A DNA stretch of 64,000 bases from positions 1,922,001 through 1,986,000 of the forward strand of contig OZ005689.1 in the NCBI GenBank assembly GCA_963930775.1, in the 5' to 3' direction. Under the pieces are notes generated by a model, which was not told the origin of the DNA, did not search any database, and saw only the letters and a list, made by a program, of their open reading frames with translations. How positions within the stretch are numbered: position 1 is the stretch's first letter; each line of letters begins with the position of its first letter. Shown here one piece after another: positions 58,544 through 64,000 of the stretch. The position numbers were made by a program, and so were the translations under genes. The DNA is from Cliona cf. orientalis. Lineage: Eukaryota; Porifera; Demospongiae; Clionaida; Clionaidae.

Positions 58544-59787
58544 GTGAGATATTATAAGTATAAATATCATTGCTGCACATAGTACTATTGACTCATCGAT
58601 ATCGATACATGTAATACCTCTACTACGTATCTCCCTAGCTTCATTAGTCTTTCATGTGGATCACTCTATATGTACTGTGACATATTATGTACTGTGTAGT
58701 ATCGATGTGTAGAATAGCAGTTCACTGTCAGGAACTGTCTGATTTGTATCACCATGCATATAGCATGCAGTCAGCATGAGCCTTACCACTTAGAAAGGTT
58801 TCATACTGCCTACCTACCACAAATCTCACCACAATGGGCAAATTGATGTAATTTTACAGTACTCAGGCTTTGTGGCAACTGCATGTACAGCTTGGGATCT
58901 GATAAAAACTTTGGTTGCTAGGTGATGGCCAATAATGGTCATTATCAGCCCATGATAAGTATTAGCATGATTTCTCTACCAAAACAGAGGTGGTATATAA
59001 TAGATAAAAAAACATTCCCATTACACCTCATAACAGAACATTATAAAGGTTATATTGTACAGAATTATTATGATCAAGCTTGGTGAAAATATTGCTCAAT
59101 GTACATGCGTGCATACACACACACATACTAATTAAATCGATCTGTTCAGCCATATGGAGAATGTTCAGTATAGTCTCAGCAGTGGCAGTTCAGCACAATT
59201 TTCTCATTAATTTGCACCTCAGTTCTGGCTACATTTCAATGGATGCATACTGTATAGCTGGTTCCAAACCTTCCGAAGGGTGTCCCAAATTTAACAGTAA
59301 TTTTAACCCTCTCCTTTTCCATGACCACAGGGTAGTCACTATTAATACTAATTATTATTATAGGTACGTGATTATAAAGGAACCGGTCTCCCTGGTTGTT
59401 GATATTTAAATTTGAGATTTATTTTACATATGTATACTATAGCTGATGATGATAAAAATTAATGGGACTACATGTAGTTTACCCCCATTGCATACTTATA
59501 TAAAAATAGTGACATTAGACCTGTGAACTTCCTACCTGTCTGAGCTCTAAGCAGGATGGCCATTTCATAAGAGTTCAACCAATATGAGCACCAACATCGT
59601 TCTCAGCAGCTAGTTTCAAGCTTCCTGAGGTTGACTCCAGCATTTCCCAGTACTATGTGATGGTATCTTATGCATATTAATTATACAATCTCTTAAGCCC
59701 CCCTCCCCCCTCCAGGGTTTTGGGACTTATAGTGTCAGAATAATGATAATAATACCATAATAAATAAATGTGTTGACGCCCCTGGGT

Positions 59788-59912
59788 CAGCACCTGCTAC
59801 ATATCTTGGCCGTGGCAGAGAGAAGAGATTGAGTACCCATTATTGCAGATGAAGTCTATACTAGAATAGCATTCACTAAATATCTGGGATTCAGTGTACC
59901 ATTACAGTGTAC
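59788..59912 (+). pseudogene. Tyrosine-aminotransferase-like exon (ADEVY region) with stop
   Basis: HLLHILAVAERRD, stop, VPIIADEVYTRIAF: matches HL-KIL-VA---CVPILADEIYGDMVF of tyrosine aminotransferase, where the D and Y bind PLP. The in-frame stop makes this copy non-functional. Confidence 0.6.
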
Positions 59913-60139
59913 ATGAACATGGCTACCTTTCTTTTACTCTCTCCCTCTCTCCCTCCCTCTCTCACTCCTTCACTCTATTCCTTGAGTCTTAATATAGAGC
60001 AAGTGTTTACATGTATATAAAAGATATTTAGCATCTTGGTAATAGAAGCACCCCAGCTAGTGATGTGTGATGACCTTTTTATTCACCACCCCTGCACTGA
60101 AAATAGGTATTCAATGGTCATGAATACCATTCCATGGGC

Positions 60140-60240
60140 CACCTCTCAGAGAGGGTACAAGTCATCAGCTGTGGAGCACTGAGTAAGCCGCTACCTCGTC
60201 CCGGGACTGAGGTGTGGATGGCTGCATGGTCATTTACGAC
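60140..60240 (+). pseudogene. Tyrosine-aminotransferase-like exon (PLP-lysine region), frameshifted
   Basis: VQVISCGALSKPL then, one frame over, LVPGLRCGWLHGHLRQ: corresponds to [20 protein letters not shown] and onward, including the Schiff-base lysine. One frame change near 60192. It follows the ADEVY exon in the expected order. Confidence 0.6.
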
Positions 60241-60384
60241 AGGCTATAATATAGCTAGGCCTATTAAAGGACTCTGTATGTTAAAAAAATACCACATTCT
60301 GCAAATTGTGCACATAATAGGGGATTGTATATACTGTGCATGCATGCTACAAATTTACTATTATCAGTTAGCTACAGCATTATT

Positions 60385-62010
60385 ATGTAGTTCACTGTGT
60401 GGAATTATCTGACTTGTATCACCTGCATGCTAGCATGCTATCTGCATGAGCCTTAATTACCACTGGTTTCATACTTTGGGTCATTGCCCACCTACCACAA
60501 ATCTCAGGATAATGGGCGAATTGATGTACTTAAACTGTACTCAGGCTTTGTGGCAACTGCATGTGCAGCTTGGAGTCTGATGCATAAACCACAAATTGAA
60601 TCTGTGTATATTAATTCCCTTATCACCTGGAGGTCAGGAACAGCTTAGACCAGCCCTTGTTTTTTTTGAGAAAGTGGTCACTATAATAATATATATCAGA
60701 TGGTCAAGTCAGGTTATTTGGGCTTCTTTATGTAAACTAGTTGACACAGGGATCCTTCCTATGCAAGATGCATCACGCGGCCATGATGTGCTTTGTTGCT
60801 GGGCTAAGTGTAGTGTGGTGTCACCCCAGCTTAGCCTACACTGGTTATTATCAAACCATGATAAAAATTAGCGTGATTTCTCCACCACAACAAAGGTGGT
60901 ATATATAATAGAAAAAAAAACAAAAAACGTTCCCATTACACCTCATAACAGAGCAATTATAATTTAGGTGATATTGTATGCGTACGTACGTACATATATT
61001 ATATTATATATATGAATGGTCATTTTAACCTGATTTGGTTATCTTAGTTTCATGCCTCATTTCTTCATCATTAAGCATGAGGGAGTCCCACTGGCTGTAT
61101 TACATTCCATAGAGTAAACAACATCATGCCATTCTCTGGAACATTAAATAACTGGTAGTGGAATGCAGAGGAGGGTAAGTCTTGATGAATTACTTAATTA
61201 TGAATACTAATGATGCATGAAACTGAGGTAATCAAATTGAGTTGAAACAACTGTTCATTTTTTACAGTATATATATTATACAGAATTATTACTATCAAGC
61301 TTGGTGAAAATATATATTGCTCAATGTACATACGTACACTAATTGAATCTGTTCAGCCACATAATATTATTATGTGGAGAATGTTCAGTATTAGTAGTCT
61401 CAGCAGTGGCAGTTCAGTACAACTTTCTTATTTGCACCTCAGTTCTGGCTACATTTCAATGGATGCATGCTGTATAGCTGGTTCCACACCTTTCGAGGTG
61501 TCCCAAACCTAACAGCAATACAATTATACTCAAGTGGCTCTATATTGAACAATAATATTATTAATATTATTATTATGTGGCAGACATGCATGCATGCATA
61601 CATATAATTTATACTATTGCATGCACATGTAAAAAATAATAACACAGATCGATGCATAGTACAAGTATTGTGTGATATACATGTCACTGCATGTTTCCTT
61701 GGTTGTTGATATTTAAATTTGAGATTATATTATGTATACTATTATAGCTGATGATGATATTTGTATATGATTACAAGCTTAAAATGTGGTTTAATTACCC
61801 CCATTGCATACTATTGTATGCAAAAATGGTGACATTTGTGAGGTTCCTACCTGTATGAGCTCTATATAATATGCAGGATGAAGAGTTCAACTAATATGAG
61901 CACCAACATCATTCTCAGCAGCTAGTTTCAAACCTTCTAAGGTTGACTCCAGCATTTCCCAGGACTATGCAATGGTATCTTGTGTGCACATTAATTATAC
62001 AGCCATGCAC
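60385..62010. repeat. Third unit of the tandem aminotransferase-region repeat
   Basis: Bases 60385-60600 match 55890-56110 and 58672-58905. Bases 60700-60960 match 56975-57130 and later text. Bases 61350-61530 match 58030-58170 and 59150-59310. Bases 61690-62010 match 59390-59690. Units are 2-3 kb with insertions. A separate inverted repeat (61026-61245, ACCTGATTTGGTTATCTTAG and inverse) lies within this third unit only. Confidence 0.6.
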
Positions 62011-62753
62011 TATCACCTCCGCACAACCTGCCAGTGGATGAAAGATCATGAAAGGTAGTAATCACAATATCATGACTTAGTATATTATTGACATGCATGG
62101 ATAATTAGTACGTATAGCTACAATATAAGGTCTGCTGCTTCACGTGTATAGTTTCACGTTTATAGCTAACTGTCTAGTAGCCACAAGTCTCCACCTCCTC
62201 TTTTTTTTATACATGCAATTTATTTACGGTACACGAACTTAGGCTATAGGGAACTATTATTTAGGATCATTTTATCTACAGTGCAATCAGTATATAGGGT
62301 TATCAGTAATAGCTACTGAGTCAAGTCTAAATCCTAGCTGCATGGTTGACAAGACCAGTCATTTTGACAACTTTAACACATAACCACTTCCAATTTTAGT
62401 GAGGACTTTCCAATATTGCTAGGATTCCAAGTTTGCTTGATTATCTTCAATATTTGGGTGAAAATGTTGCAAGAAATAAAATTAAGACGACTTTATTACA
62501 ACGAGGTCTTTATCTGTTGATGAATGTTGAAGAAACCACTAAAATCAAACAATATGTGGAAGTTTCATAGTTATCAAGCTATTGTCTTAAAACTGCAATT
62601 AAAAATATTATGTTGCGACAATTGTTACTATAGAGGTTGAATTCAGCTTGATAGTTGCAAATTTGCTGGAATAGCAAATGATGAACATTCCAATGTTGAA
62701 TTTGATACCTTTCTATATATGCAGTCAATAATTGATACTGAATGTAGCTAACA

Positions 62754-63110
62754 GATATTGAAATTTCAATACCCAATATCTATATCTGGTTTGGAACATT
62801 ATCATTATGCACAATATCAATTTCAATGCCTATCAAGTACATGCAATAGATATTGAAATTTCAATGCCCAGTGGGAATGCACAACCATGTACGCTCAGTA
62901 GATGTTGAAATTTCAATGCCCGGGAAGTAGCTACTACTACATGTCATGCAATACATGTTGACATTTCAATGCCCAGTATGCAGCTACATAGATTCATGCA
63001 ATACAGGTTGAAATTTCAATGCCCATTATGTACAATACATACAGGTATAAGGTATACTTGCAATGGATGTTGAAATTTCAATGCCCAACAGGCGCAACAA
63101 CTAGTGAATT
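62754..63110. repeat. Interspersed palindromic repeat, ~52 bp period
   Basis: GTTGAAATTTCAATGCCCA or close variants occur at 62754, 62849, 62901, 62953, 63004 and 63065, with weaker forms near 62812 and 63103. Core TTGAAATTTCAA is a 12 bp palindrome. Spacers of about 30 bp are AT-rich and partly related. A degenerate minisatellite. Confidence 0.7.
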
Positions 63111-63260
63111 TCAACTGATGCCCAATACACTGCAATACCCAACAGCTCAAGTGGCTATATATATGTGTGTGCTGTGAATGTATGCACCACCTCCCTGTTT
63201 CAATGGGCTCAAATTGCAATAATAGCCATCACTTACAAACAAGCAGTTATTGCAGCGTCT

Positions 63261-63914
63261 CTATACACAAAGCGTACTGTACTGTTCCTTTAAATATTTG
63301 ATAGTGGCTGCTTTTAGTCTATTAGTTTTCGTTAGTTCTATGGCATAGAGTATAATAGAATCTTTACAAATGACATCTCTCCATTCTTCCAGCTTTCTGC
63401 CCTTTCTTATCTTTGCCTCCTTCCATTCCTTGTTCCACCCTCCTTCCAACCAAACCACTTCAACCGCATCATCAGTCACTGCAATGCACCTCCCTAGCCA
63501 GGGTGCCTCATCAATAGAGGATGCTCTAAAGGCAACAACATGTCCAACGGCAAGGCCAGGTAAATTGGACGTTTCCTGATTAATATAAAAATTAATGTTG
63601 CATGATATAATAATAATAATGATGTTGTGTTGTGTTATCCATACTAGATTAAATTATTATACTGCCCCTGACTTAATATAGGTATAAACACTCATCCACT
63701 TTCAAATCAGGAAAGAGAGGATCAAACTAAAGGTTATACAAGGAGTGAGCTTGCTTCACTCGCTCGCTCCTTGCTATGTTGACCCCTACGTAATCTTAGC
63801 TAGCTCTGCTTCACCAATTATTATGGTTGTCATGCATATGCATACCTCTGAATCAGTTACAGATACCGATGGTTGCTGCCTACGCCTTCCTCCTCTTTTA
63901 TTTCCTGTCTGCGC
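63261..63914 (-). CDS. 3' end of an unidentified gene, basic linker plus Tudor/SH3-like domain (partial)
   Basis: Reverse strand: exon 63914-63846 (23 codons, basic, NKRGGRRRQQPSVSVTDSE, acceptor ACAG and donor GTATG, phase 0) followed by the last exon 63575-63261 (105 codons with stop). The last exon reads LAVGHVVAFRASSIDEAPWL then GRCIAVTDDAVEVVWLEGGW, a beta-barrel-like pattern as in Tudor/BAH-type domains, and ends IILYAIELTKTNRLKAATIK then YLKEQYSTLCV. Upstream exons lie beyond 64000. A nuclear or chromatin-binding role is a guess; some transposon-derived proteins end with a similar domain. Confidence 0.5.
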
Positions 63915-64000
63915 CTGTATTATGATGTTATCATTAATTTTGTGTCAAAATTTAGTAGCAGATAACTACAAGTTTATTAGTACAAGATTGTGTAACTTTC

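Noticed and set aside
62754-63110. CRISPR-like array
   Set aside because: Repeats are imperfect, spacers are partly related, no cas genes are present and the context is eukaryotic.

Overview
The window looks like nuclear DNA of an early-branching animal, most likely a demosponge. It is AT-rich and gene-compact, with short GT-AG introns, animal-type domains (CARD, ankyrin, Ig-like, fibronectin III, Ser/Thr kinase), and a very high load of small inverted-repeat transposons. The sponge assignment is inference from style. I saw no recognisable retrovirus, LTR element or other virus-derived element.

The main content (about 3.5-55 kb) is a repeatedly duplicated cluster of four gene types: (1) a CARD + coiled-coil + ankyrin protein; (2) 'type I', a long-tailed single-pass receptor with an Ig-like domain, an FN3 domain and cytoplasmic YxxI/L motifs; (3) 'type II', a short-tailed Ig-like + FN3 receptor; (4) on the opposite strand, a Ser/Thr kinase ending in a CaaX-like prenylation motif. 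The order CARD-ANK > type I > type II > kinase (reverse) is complete in 33.8-49.7 kb. It is recognisable in 4.9-15.6 kb with the kinase reduced to a relic, and in part around 22-33 kb. Intact by conceptual splicing: CARD-ANK A (4910-9791, 9 exons, 434 aa), type I copy 1 (10364-11999, 391 aa), type II copy 1 (12526-13782, 366 aa), type II copy 2 (22321-23636, 356 aa), the reverse-strand type I gene (26012-27788, 452 aa) and type II copy 4 (45216-47197, 366 aa). Decayed: CARD-ANK B (33.8-38.9 kb), its 3' relic (29.3 kb), type I copies 2 and 3, type II copy 3, a receptor-tail relic at 50.3-51.3 kb, and kinase scraps at 14.7 and 24.8 kb. The two near-complete kinases (48.5-49.7 and 53.9-55.0 kb) each need one frameshift.

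Region by region: 0-4.9 kb is repeats and nested inverted-repeat elements; 4.9-13.8 kb is the best preserved module; 14-22 kb is a transposon-rich insert with an STPR-repeat fragment, a roughly 3 kb composite inverted-repeat element and a tRNA-like element; 22.3-33 kb holds rearranged partial modules; 33.6-49.7 kb is the second full module, decayed in its first two genes; 50-55 kb has a receptor relic and the second kinase; 55-62 kb has tandemly duplicated, decayed exons resembling tyrosine aminotransferase; 62.7-63.1 kb is a periodic short repeat; 63.2-63.9 kb is the 3' end of a reverse-strand gene running out of the window.

As a working idea, the receptors would sense ligands or other cells outside, their tyrosine motifs and a membrane-anchored kinase would signal inside, and the CARD-ankyrin protein (whose repeats resemble the IkB/Bcl-3 type) would be an adaptor or inhibitor. 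Clustering, high paralogue turnover and domain types fit an innate-immune or self-recognition locus. No function is shown by sequence alone.
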